Assembly (NCBI GenBank): GCA_025024175.1 | Contig: QCXZ01000001.1 | Span: 2,976,001-3,040,000 of the forward strand | DNA length: 64,000 nucleotides | From: Rhyzopertha dominica | Taxonomy: Eukaryota; Arthropoda; Insecta; Coleoptera; Bostrichidae | Direction: 5' to 3' | Shown here: in pieces, positions 33,901 through 45,356 of the stretch | Position numbering within the stretch: the stretch's first letter is position 1 | Layout: every line of letters starts with the position of its first letter | Notes under the pieces: model-generated | What the model was told of the DNA's origin: nothing | Databases searched by the model: none | Seen by the model: the letters and a program-made list of their open reading frames with translations, nothing else | Translations under genes and position numbers: made by a program

Positions 33901-36900
33901 CTGCAGGAATTCAAAAATGTGCTCTAAAATGAGCTAGGACTGCGGCGGCGCCTAAATAAGGACACTTTCGAGCGAACCGTTGTAGCTAGTGACCAACTGA
34001 GGCCATTCCGAAATTCAGGAGGTCAAATCAGTAAGTATACTTGTATTCAGCTGAATCGGAGACGAAAAAATTTTAAGGGTCAAAAAAGAACATAAGGGTT
34101 TAGCCTTGGAGTTGTTGTGATTTTTGACAAAAAATAGATTTAGCTCAAAATCGACGTACAGATGTATTTTGAACTCGCAGAATTCAAAAATGTGCTCTAA
34201 AATGAGCTAGGACTTGCGGGCGGCGCTAAATAAGGACACTTTCTGAGCGAACCGTTGTAGCTAGCGACCAACTGGACCATTCCGAAATTCAGGAGGTCCA
34301 AATCAGTAAGTATACTTGTATTCAGCTGAATCGGAGACGAAAAAATTTTAAGGTCAAAAAAGAACAAAGGGGTTAGCCTTGGATGTTTTGTGATTTTTGA
34401 AAAAAATAGATTTAGCTCAAAATCGACGTACAGATGTATTTTGAACTGCAGATTTCAAAAATGTGCTCTAAAATGAGCTAGGACTGCGGGCGGCCTAAAT
34501 AAAACACTTTCCGAGCGAACCGTTGTAGCTAGCGACCAACTGAGACCATTCCGAAATTCAGGAGGTCCAAATCAGTAAGTATACTTGTATTCAGCTGAAT
34601 CGGAGACGAAAAAATTTTAAGGTCAAAAAAGAACAAAGGGGTTAGCCTTGGATGTTTTGTGATTTTTGACAAAAAATAGATTTAGCTCAAAATCGACGTA
34701 CAGATGTATTTTGAACTGCAGATTCAAAAATGTGCTCTAAAATGAGCTAGGACTGCGCGCGGCCTAAATAAAACACTTTCCGAGCGAACCGTTGTAGCTA
34801 GCGACCAACTGAGACCATTCCGAAATTCAGGAGGTCCAAATCAGTAAGTATACTTGTATTCAGCTGAATCGGAGACGAAAAAATTTTAAGGTCAAAAAAG
34901 AACAAAGGGGTTAGCCTTGGATGTTTGTGATTTTGAAAAAAATAATTTAGCTCAAAATCGACGTACAGATGTATTTTGAACTGCAGATTTCAAAAATGTG
35001 CTCTAAAATGAGCTGGACTGCGGGCGGCCTAAATAAGGACACTTTCCGAGCGAACCGTTGTAGCTAGCGACCAACTGAGACCATTCCGAAATTCAGGAGG
35101 TCCAAATCAGTAAGTATACTTGTATTCAGCTGAATCGGAGACGAAAAAATTTTAAGGTCAAAAAAGAACAAAGGGTTAGCCTTGGAGTTTTGTGATTTTT
35201 GACAAAAAATAGATTTAGCTCAAAATGACGTACAGATGTATTTTGAACTGCAGATTTCAAAAATGCTCTAAATGAGCTAGACTCGCGGCCTAAATAAGGA
35301 CACTTTCCGAGCGAACCGTTGTAGCTAGCGACCAACTGAGACCATTCCGAAATTCAGGAGGTCCAAATCAGTAAGTTCTTGTAATTCAGCTGAATCGGAA
35401 CGAAAAAATTTTAAGGTCAAAAAAGAACAAAGGGGTTAGCCTTGATGTTTTGTGATTTTTGACAAAAAATAGATTTAGCTCAAAATCGACTACAGATGTA
35501 TTTTGAACTGCAGATTCAAAAATTGCTCTAAAATGAGCTAGGACTGCGGGCCGCCTAAATAAGGACACTTCCGAGCGAACCGTTAGTAGCGACCAACTGA
35601 GACCATTCCGAAATTCAGGAGGTCCAAATCAGTAAGTATACTTGTATTCAGCTGAATCGGAGACGAAAAAATTTTAAGTCAAAAAAGAACAAAGGGTAGC
35701 CTTGGAGTTTTGTGATTTTTGAAAAAAAAGATTTAGCTCAAAATNNNNNNNNNNNNNNNNNNNNNNNNNNNNNNNNNNNNNNNNNNNNNNNNNNNNNNNN
35801 NNNNNNNNNNNNNNNNNNNNNNNNNNNNNNNNNNNNNNNNNNNNTGCAAGATTTCAAAAATTGCTCTAAATGAGCTAGGACTGCGGCGCCTAAATAAGAC
35901 ACTTTCAGCGAACCGTTGTAGCTAGCGACCAAACTGAGCCATTCCGAAATTCAGGAGGTCCAAATCAGTAAGTATACTTGTATTCAGCTGAATCGGAGAC
36001 GAAAAAATTTAAGGTCAAAAAGAACAAAGGGTTAGCCTTGGAGTTTTGTGATTTTGACAAAAAATAGATTTAGCTCAAAATCGACATACAGATGTATTTT
36101 GAACTGCAGAATTTCAAAAATGTGCTCTAAAATGAGCTAGGACTGCGGGCGGCCAAATAAACACTTTGAGCGAACCGTTGTAGCTAGCGACCAACTGGCC
36201 ATTCCGAAATTCAGGAGTCCAAATCAGTAAGTATACTTGTATTTTAGCTGAATCGGAGACGAAAAAATTTTAAGGTCAAAAAGAACAAAGGGGTTAGCCT
36301 TGGATGTTTTGTGATTTTTGACATAAAATAGATTTAGCTCAAATCGACGTACAGATGTATTTAAAACTGCAGAATTCAAAAATGTGCTCTAAAATGAGCT
36401 AGGACTGCGGGCGCCTAAAATAAATACACTTTCCGAGCGAAACCGTTTGTAGCTAGCGACCAAACTGAGCCATTCCGAAATTCAGGAGGTCCAAATCAGT
36501 TAAGTATACTTGTATTCAGCTGAATCGGAGACGAAAAAATTTTAAGGTCAAAAAAGAACAAAGGGGTTAGCCTTAGATATTTTGTGATTTTGACAAAAAA
36601 TAGATTTAGTTCAAAATCGACGTACAGATGTATTTTGAACTGCAGAATTCAAAAATGTGCTCTAAAATGAGCTAGGACTGCGGGCGGCCTAAATAAATAC
36701 ACTTTCCGAGCGAACCGTTGTAGCTAGCGACCAACTGGGGCCATTCCGGACATTCAGGAGGTCCAAATCAGTAAGTATACTAGTATTCAGCTGAATCGGA
36801 GAACGAAAAAATTTTAAGATCAAAAAAGAACAAAGGGGTTAGCCTTGGATGTTTTGTGATTTTTGAGAAAAATAGATTTAGCTCCAAAATCGATTACAGA

Positions 36901-39900
36901 TGTATTTGAACTGCAGAATTCAAAAATGTGCTCTAAAATGAGCTAGGACTGCGGGGCGGCCTAATAAAATACACTTTCCGAGCGAAACCGTTGTAGCTAG
37001 CGACCAACTGAGGCCATTCCGAAATTCAGGAGGTCCAAATCAGTAAGTATACTTGTATTCAGCTGGATCGGAGACGAAAAAATTTTAAGGTCAAAAAAGA
37101 ACAAAGGGGTTAGCCTTGGATGTTTTGTGATTTTTGAGAAAAAATAGATTTAGCTCAAAATCGACGTACAGATGTATTTTGAACTGCAGAATTTCAAAAA
37201 TGTGCTCTAAATGAAGCTAGGACTGCGGGCGGCCTAAATAAATACACTTTCCGAGCGAACCGTTGTAGCTAGCGACCAACTGTAGGCCATTCCGAAATTC
37301 AGGAGGTCCAAATCAGTAAGTATACTTGTATTCAAGCTGAATCGGAGACGAAAAAAATTTTAAGGTCAAAAAGAACAAAGGGGTTAGCCTTGGATGTTTT
37401 GTGATTTTTGACAAAAAATAGATTTAGCTCAAAATCGACGTACAGATGTATTTTGAACTGCAGAATTCAAAAATGTGCTCTAAATGAAGCTAGGACTGCG
37501 GGCGGCCCTAAATAAGAACACGTTTCCGAGCGAACCGTTTGTAGCTAGCGACCAACTGAGGACCATTCCGAAATTCAGGAGGTCCAAATCAGTAAGTTCC
37601 TTGTATTCAGCTGAATCGGAGGACGAAAAATTTTAAGGTCAAAAAAGAACAAAGGGGGTTAGCCTTGGATGTTTTGTGATTTTTGACAAAAAATAGATTT
37701 AGCTCAAAATCGACGTACAGATGTATTTTGAACTGCAGAATTCAAAAATGTGCTCTAAAATGAGCTAGGAATGCGGGCGGCCTAAATAAGATAAACTTTC
37801 CGACGAACCGTTGTAGCTAGCGACCAACTTGAGGCCATTCCGAAATTCAGGAGGTCCAAATCAGTAAGTATACTTGTATTCAGCTGAATCGGAGACGAAA
37901 AAATTTAAGGTCAAAAAAGAACAAAGGGTTAGCTTGGATGTTTTGTGATTGTTTGACAAAAAATAGATTTAGCTCAAAATCGACGTACAGATGTATTTTG
38001 AACTGCAGAATTCAAAAATGTGCTCTAAATGAGCTAGGGACTGCGGGGCGGCCCAAAATAAATACACTTTCCGAGCGAACCTTGTAGCTAGCGACCAACT
38101 GAGACCATTCCGAAATTCAGGAGGTCCAAATCAGTAAGTTTACTTGTATTCAGCTGAATCGGAGACGAAAAAATTTTAAGGTCAAAAAGAAGAATGGGGG
38201 TTAGCCTTGGATGTTTTTCTGATTTTTGACAAAAAATAGATTTAGGCTTCAAAATCGACGGACAGATGTATTTTGAACTTGCAGAATTCAAAATGTGCTC
38301 TAAAATGAGCTAGGACTGCGGGCGGCCTAAATAAGTACACTTTCCGAGCGAACCGTTGTAGCTAGTGACCAACTGAGGCCATTCCGAAATTCAGGAGTCC
38401 AAATCAGTAAGTACTTGTATTCAGCTGAATCGTGAGACGAAAAAATTTTAAGGTCAAAAAAAGAACAAAGGGGTTAGCCTTGGATGTTTTGTGATTTTTG
38501 ACAAAAAATAGATTTAGCTCAAAATCGACGTACAGATGTATTTTGAACTGCAGAATTCAAAAATGTGCTCTAAAATGAGCTAGGACTGCGGGCGGCCTAA
38601 ATAAGACACTTTCTGAGCGAACCGTTGTAGCTAGCGACCAACTGGGCCATCCGAAATTCAGGAGGTCCAAATCGTAAGTATACTTGTATTCAGCTGAATC
38701 GGAGACGAAAAAATTTTAAGGTCAAAAAAGAACAAAGGGGTTAGCCTTGGATGTTTTGTGATTTTTGAGAAAAAATAGATTTAGCTTCAAAATCGACGAC
38801 AGATGTTATTTTTGAACTGCAGAATTCAAAAATGTGCTCTAAAATNAGCTAGGACTGCGGGCGGCCTAAAATAANTACACTTTCCGAGCGAACCGTTGTA
38901 GCTAGCGACCAACTGAGGCCATTCCGAAATTCAGGAGGTCCAAATCAAGTAAGTATACTTGTATTCAGCTGAATCGGAGACGAAAAAACTTTAAGGTCAA
39001 AACAGAACAAAGGGGTTAGCCTTGGATGTTTTGTGATTTTTGACAAAAAATAGATTAAGCTCAAAATCGACGTACAGATGTATTTTGAACTGCAGGAATT
39101 CAAAAATGTGCTCTAAAATGAGCTAGGACTGCGGGCGGCCTAAATAAATACACTTTCCCAGCGAACCGTTGTAGCTACGACCAACTGAGGCCATTCCGAA
39201 ATTCAGGAAGGTCCAAATCAGTAAGTATACTTGTATTCAGCTGGATCGGAGACGAAAAAATTTTAAGGTCAAAAAAGAACAAATGGGGTTAGCCTTGGAT
39301 GTTTTGTGATTTTTGAGAAAAAATAGATTTAGCTCAAAATCGACGTACAGATGTATTTTGAACTGCAGAATTCAAAAATGTGCTCTAAAATGAGCTAGGA
39401 CTGCGGGCGGCCTAAATAAATACACTTTCCGAGCGAACCGTTGTAGCTAGCGACCAACTGAGGGCCATTCCGAAATTCAGGAGGTCCAAATCAGTAAGTA
39501 TACTTGTATTCAGGCTGAATCGGAGACGAAAAAACTTTAAGGTCAAAAAAGAACAAATTAGCCTTGGATGTTTTGTGATTTTTGACAAAAAATAGATTTA
39601 GTTCAAAATCGACGTACAGATGTATTTTGAACTGCAGGAATTCAAAAATGCGCTCTAAAATGAGCTAGGACTGCGGGCGGCCTAAATAAGAACACTTTCC
39701 GAGCGAATCGTTGTACGCTAGCGACCAACTGAGGACCATTTCCGAATTTCAGGAGGTCCAAATCAGTAAGTTCTAGTATTCAGCTAAATCGGAGACGAAA
39801 AAATTTTAAGGTCAGAAAAGAACAAAGGGGTTAGCCTTGGATGTTTTTGTGATTTTTGACAAAAAATAGATTTAGCTCAAAATCGACGTACAGATGTATT

Positions 39901-42900
39901 TTGAACTGCAGAATTTCAAAAATGTGCTCTAAAATGAGCTAGGAATGCGGGCGGCCTAAATAAATAAAACTTTCCGACGAACCGTTGTAGCTAGCGACCA
40001 ACTGAGGCCATTCCGAAATTCAGGAGGTCCAAATCAGTAGTATACTAGTAATTCAGCTGAATCGGAGACGAAAAAATTTTAAGGTCAAAAAAGAACAAAG
40101 GGTTAGCCTTGATGTTTTGTGATTTTTGAGAAAAATAGATTTAGCTCAAAATCGACGTACAGATGTATTTTGAACTGCAGAATTCAAAAATGTGCTCTAA
40201 AATGAGCTAGGACTGCGGGCGGCCTAAATAAATACACTTTCCGAGCGAACCGTTGTAGCTAGCGACCAACTGAGGCCATTCCGAAATTCAGGAGGTCCAA
40301 ATCAGTAAGTATACTTGTATTCAGCTGAATCGGAGACGAAAAAATTTTAAGGTCAAAAAAGAACAAAGGGGTTAGCCTTGGATGTTTGTGATTGTTGACA
40401 AAAAATAGATTAAGCTCAAAATCGACGTACAGATGTATTTTGAACTGCAGAATTCAAAAATGTGCTCTAAAATGAGCTAGGACTGCGGGCGGCCTAAATA
40501 AATACACTTTCCCAGCGAACCGTTGTAGCTAGCGACCAACTGAGGCCATTCCGAAATTCAGGAGGTCCAAATCAGTAAGTATACTTGTATTCAGCTGGAT
40601 CGGAGACGAAAAAATTTTAAGATCAAAAAAGAACAAAGGGGTTAGCCTTGGATGTTTTGTGATTTTTGACAAAAAATAGATTNAGTTCAAAATCGACGTA
40701 CAGATGTATTTTGAACTGCAGAATTCAAAAATGTGCTCTAAATTGAGCTAGGACTGCGGGCGGCCTAAAGAAGGACACTTTCCGAGCGAACCGTTGTAGC
40801 TTGCGACCAACTGAGGCCATTCCGAAATTCAGGAGGTCCAAATCAGTAAGTATACTTGTATTCAGCTGAATCGGAGACGAAAAAATTTTAAGGTCAAAAA
40901 AGAACAAAGGGGTAGCCATGGATGTTTTGTGATTTTTGACAAAAAATAGATTTAGCTCAAAATCGACGTACAAATGTATTTTGAACTGGCAGAATTCAGA
41001 AATGTGCTCTAAAATGAGCTAGGACTGCGGGCGTCCTAAATAAGGACACTTTTCGAGCAAACCCGTTGTAGCTAGCGACCAACTGAGGCCATTCCGAAAT
41101 TCAGGAGGTCCAAATCAGTAAGTATACTTGTATTCAGCTGAATCGGAGACGAAAAAATTTTAAGGTCAATAAAGAACAAAGGGGTTAGCCTTGGATGTAT
41201 TGTGATTTTTGACAAAAAATAGATTTAGCTCAAAATCGACGTACAGATGTATTTTGAACTGCAGAATTCAAAAATGTGCTCTAAAATGAGCTAGTACTGC
41301 GGGCGGCCTAAATAAATACACTTTCCGAGCGAACCGTTGTAGCTAGCGGCCAACTGAGGCCATTCCGAAATTCAGGAGGTCCAAATCAGTAAGTATACTT
41401 GTATTCAGCTGAATGGGAGACGAAAAAATTTTAAGGTGAAATAAGAACAAAGGGGTTATTAACCTTGGATGTTTTGTGATTTTTGACAAAAAATAGATTT
41501 AGTTCAAAATCGACGTACAGATGTATTTTGAACTGCAGAATTCAAAAATGTGCTCTAAAATGAGCTAGGACTGCGGGCACCCTAAATAAGGACACTTTCC
41601 GANCGAACCGTTGTAGCTAGCGACCAACTGAGGCCATTCCGAAATTCAGGAGGTCCAAATCAGTAAGTATTCTTGTANTCAGCTGAATCGGAGACGAAAA
41701 AATTTTAAGGTCAAAAAAGAACAAAGGGGTTGTTAGCCTTGGATGTTTTGTGATTTTTGACAAAAAATAGATTTAGCTCAAAATCGACGTACAGATGTAT
41801 TTTGAACTGCAGAATTCAAAAATGTGCTCTAAAATGAGCTAGGACTGCGGGCGGCCTAAATAAATACACTTTCCGAGCGAACCGTTGTAGCTAGCGACCA
41901 ACTGAGGCCATTCCGAAATTCAGGAGGTCCAAATCAGTAAGTATACTTGTATTCAGCTGAATCGGAGACGAAAAAATTTTAAGGTCAAAAAANAACAAAG
42001 GGGTTAGCCTTGGATGTTTTGTGATTTTTGACAAAAAATAGATTTACCTCAAAATCGACGTACAGATGTATTTTGAACTGCAGAATTCAAAAATGTGCTC
42101 TAAAATGAGCTAGGACTGCGGGCGGCCTAAATAAATACACTTTCCGAGCGAACCGTTGTAGCTAGCGACCAACTGAGACCATTCCGAAATTCAGGAGTTC
42201 CAAATCAGTAAGTAAACTTGCATTCAGCTGAATCGGAGACCAAAAAATTTTAAGGTCAAAAAAGAACAAAGGGGTTAGTTAGCCTTGATGTTTTGTGATT
42301 TTCGACAAAAAATAGATTTAGCTCAAAATCGACGTACAGATGTATTTTGAACTGCAGATTTCAAAAATGTGCTCTAAAATGAGCTAGGACTGCGGGCGGC
42401 CTAAATAAGGACACTTTCCGAGCGAACCGTTGTAGCTAGCGACCAACTGAGACCATTCCGAAATTCAGGGAGGTCCAAATCAGTAAGTATACTTGCATTC
42501 AGCTGAATCGGAGACCAAAAAATTTTAAGGTCAAAAACGAACAAAGGGGTTAGCCTTTGATGTTTTGTGATTTTCGACAAAAATTAGATTTAGCTCAAAA
42601 TCGACGTACAGATGTATTTTGAACTGCAGATTTCAAAAATGTGCTCTAAAATGAGCTAGGACTGCGGGCGGCCTAAATAAGGACACTTTCCGAGCGAACC
42701 GTTGTAGCTAGCGACCAACTGAGACCATTCCGAAATTCAGGAGGTCCAAATCAGTAAGTATACTTGTATGCAACTGAATCGGAGACGAAAAAATTTTAAG
42801 GTCAAAAAAGAACAAAGGGGTTAGCCTTGGATGTTTTGTGATTTTTGACAAAAAATAGATTTAGCTCAAAATCGAAGTACAGATGTATTTTGAACTGCAG

Positions 42901-42935
42901 GTTTCAAAAATGTGCTCTAAAGTGAGCTAGGACTT
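30983..42935. repeat. 271 bp satellite, array 1 (about 44 units)
   Basis: Tandem units recur every 271-273 bp, as measured by successive GTAGCTAGCGACC sites at 30996, 31267, 31540, 31811, 32083, 32354 and 32625. Each unit contains GAAATTCAGGAGGTCC, two adjacent palindromes, AAAAAATTTTAAGGTCA, GATGTATTTTGAACTGCAG and ATGAGCTAGGACTGCGGG. Most units in the clean parts look only a few percent different. There is no conserved long open frame. The array lies between the 3' ends of two convergent genes. A stretch from about 33.7 to 38.4 kb has many single-base indels. I know no described family with this monomer, but could not search. Confidence 0.97.
35745..35844. other. Assembly gap of 100 N
   Basis: Exactly 100 N bases lie inside satellite array 1. 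A round number of this kind is normally a scaffolding gap of unknown true size, so the real array may be longer or shorter. Confidence 0.98.
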
Positions 42936-45278
42936 ATGAAACTAGTTTTTTAATGTACTATTTTTTATTTTGCGTTTTGGAACCCGAATTCTTTACTTTT
43001 CAGTATTGGTATCATTTAAAAAACTCTGAGAGAACACCAAACCTATTACAGCTTATTGTGGTCTTAAAATAAATCATAGTGAAGTTTTTTACGTTTTATA
43101 TGATACTTTTTAACAACAGAACAAACATTTATTGATTTATTTTTATACTCTTATGATATTATGTCGATTTTTTTTGTTTATGATTTATGTGCTCTTCTCT
43201 GTTCCAGTGTTGAAAGTTTATTTTTAGGTGAGTGGGTATACCATTACAATAATTACAACAACCATATTTTCAGTTTTTATTACACACTGGAAACTACATT
43301 ACAGAAGTTCTATTGTTATCCTTAAAAGTACCATGTCATAGCTGTATACACAATAACCATCACAGATTATAACAAGCTATGAACAAAACTTAACAATATT
43401 GTAGCAATACAACCATAAAATCCACTATAATCTCCACTTTTTCGTCGTAACCATAGCAAGCCCTTAAATCATACTATAAGATTGTACAAAACACAAAGTA
43501 TAACAGCAACATCTGACTACTAAAACTTGTATAATTCACTAAGGCATGTTTTTTTTGATAATTAAAACATGGTAAATAACAAAGACGTACAAACTAAACA
43601 ATACTGTCTTTTCATAAATTATGCATAATACAAATTTATTCATCAAGTTTAACAACATTTAATTGATAACTTTTTATCTATAAGTGATTTCATTTCTACA
43701 TCATATGAAAATATGAAATACCTGCATGTTTTTGTTCGCAACCAATCATGTGAGAATGTATCTGCCAAATTCGACAGCAGCAGACTACCAAGAAAACTCT
43801 TTTGAGCTTCAGGGATCATCCACGTCTACATGCTTCAAATTTGGTGATAAATACATTCTGAAAAGGCCTAGAACGCGACAAAAAAATTGTTTTCTTCGGG
43901 AAGCGCGAAGCTTACATTTTGACATTAATTAAAAAACTATAAAAGCTATATTGTACAATAGCTGTAACCTTTTAAGCTCTTTGAGATTGTTCTTCTTCGT
44001 AAAAATTTACAGTGCTAAGATATGCATACAAATAATTCAGTAAATTCATTTTGATTTCACTATATCATATTTACAATAGACACTTGCAAATTAATGGAAA
44101 GGGACTTGTAGATGCTGTTGGTAATTCAGTAATGCCCCCTGCATAGAAACAAATATCACTTAAACAATAACTTAATAGGTCCCTATAAATTGTCTCAACA
44201 TCACAATTATTGTGTGCAATGTATTGAGTCGTTCTATTAGGCATTATCTTCGATATATCTAAAGACACGTACATATTCTGATTAAAATTCTTCGGTATGG
44301 AAGTAATCATAGCTGTGTAAAGACAGCAGCAAAACATTGAGGACTGAATTTAGGTTTGTGAAGAATTTGTTTTGAAGAAATGTTTGGTCGATAATTGCCT
44401 CATAAAACCACTCACTGCAAACAGAACTTAAAAATATGTTTCTTAAAACTAGAGGTAAAACAGCATAAATGTACTAAATAGATAGCTGAAAATGTCTTTC
44501 TTTTAAACACAACAATTCTAAGCACTGGCAATAATACTTCATTAGGTATTTCATCTACCACTAAAAAAGGTAATGAACAATATAAAAGTAATGGAACAAG
44601 AGGGAAATCATATAAGCAACCAAAATCAAGGTACAAAAACAGAAATCAGAGTCGTATAATAAAATAGACAACAATCCAGCCAGTGCCTATGCTTACTGCA
44701 AACATACAGTAATAAAAATCTTTAAGCGAGGGTCCGAGGCATTGTGATATGGAAAGTGGGATATTTGACAGAAAGTCTGCAAATGATTTCACAACACACA
44801 TTGTCAAGGCACAAATGTATTCCAGTACTGTTCACGGCTCAAGAAAACATCGATTCAATCACGACCTTCCACAAATATACTGTACAAAATTTCAATTGGG
44901 TGGAAGAAGCATGGTAGACCAGGAAGTCGTGACATGCCCATTACAGTTGCTGTACCATACAATCAGACTCTAGTGATTTTAATTATGATTTACATATAAA
45001 AATATGTGATTGTTAAAGTCCACTATGTGAATGCTACAGAGGCCGATTCTAAGAACCGTAGCACTGAAATACCTAAGTAAAACGTATCCTCTTGTAATGC
45101 ATCAGCAACATTGGCAAACACCATGATAATGTACAAGAAACAATGTCAACGCAAGAATGATTGTTTTGGACCCTGCCTTAATGCACGGTACTGATATTCT
45201 ACGAAACTATGAGCATGGAAAGACAGAGTGGATAAGAGATGCCTTACGTAAGGAAAGGAGTGTTTTATCTTACAACTA
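42936..45278 (-). other. Probable 3'UTR and downstream region of the RPUSD2-like gene
   Basis: This AT-rich stretch lies downstream of the stop at 45279-45281 on the minus strand. TTTATT (minus-strand AATAAA) occurs near 43126-43140 and 43633, but the true poly(A) site is unknown. Open frames of 66-88 codons here have no family match and are best read as chance. Confidence 0.4.
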
Positions 45279-45356
45279 TCACTCAGAAGTATCCGGTTCT
45301 ACCCAGTCAACTCTCGCCCATTCCGGAAGCTCCGTTTCAAATTCCCAGCCAGGACC
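45279..45356 (-). CDS. RPUSD2: RPUSD2-like last exon
   Basis: After a strong acceptor (TTTTTTTTCAG on the minus strand) the exon reads GPGWEFETELPEWARVDWVE and PDTSE, then TGA. It joins the upstream exon MYLHAWKYK in phase 0. Human RPUSD2 has a like-placed GPGFEY...PAWA..DW ending. The exon is 6.7 kb from its neighbour, with a satellite array between them. Confidence 0.88.
   Translation of the reverse strand, partial: GPGWEFETELPEWARVDWVEPDTSE

Noticed and set aside
35126..40973. Repeated minus-strand frames of 60-82 codons in the satellite as genes
   Set aside because: They are the same monomer translated repeatedly, vary with random indels and show no selection on the protein.
44071..44973. 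Frames of 74-88 codons downstream of the RPUSD2-like stop as small genes
   Set aside because: Most likely 3'UTR or intergenic; the translations are low-complexity or unrelated to anything known.
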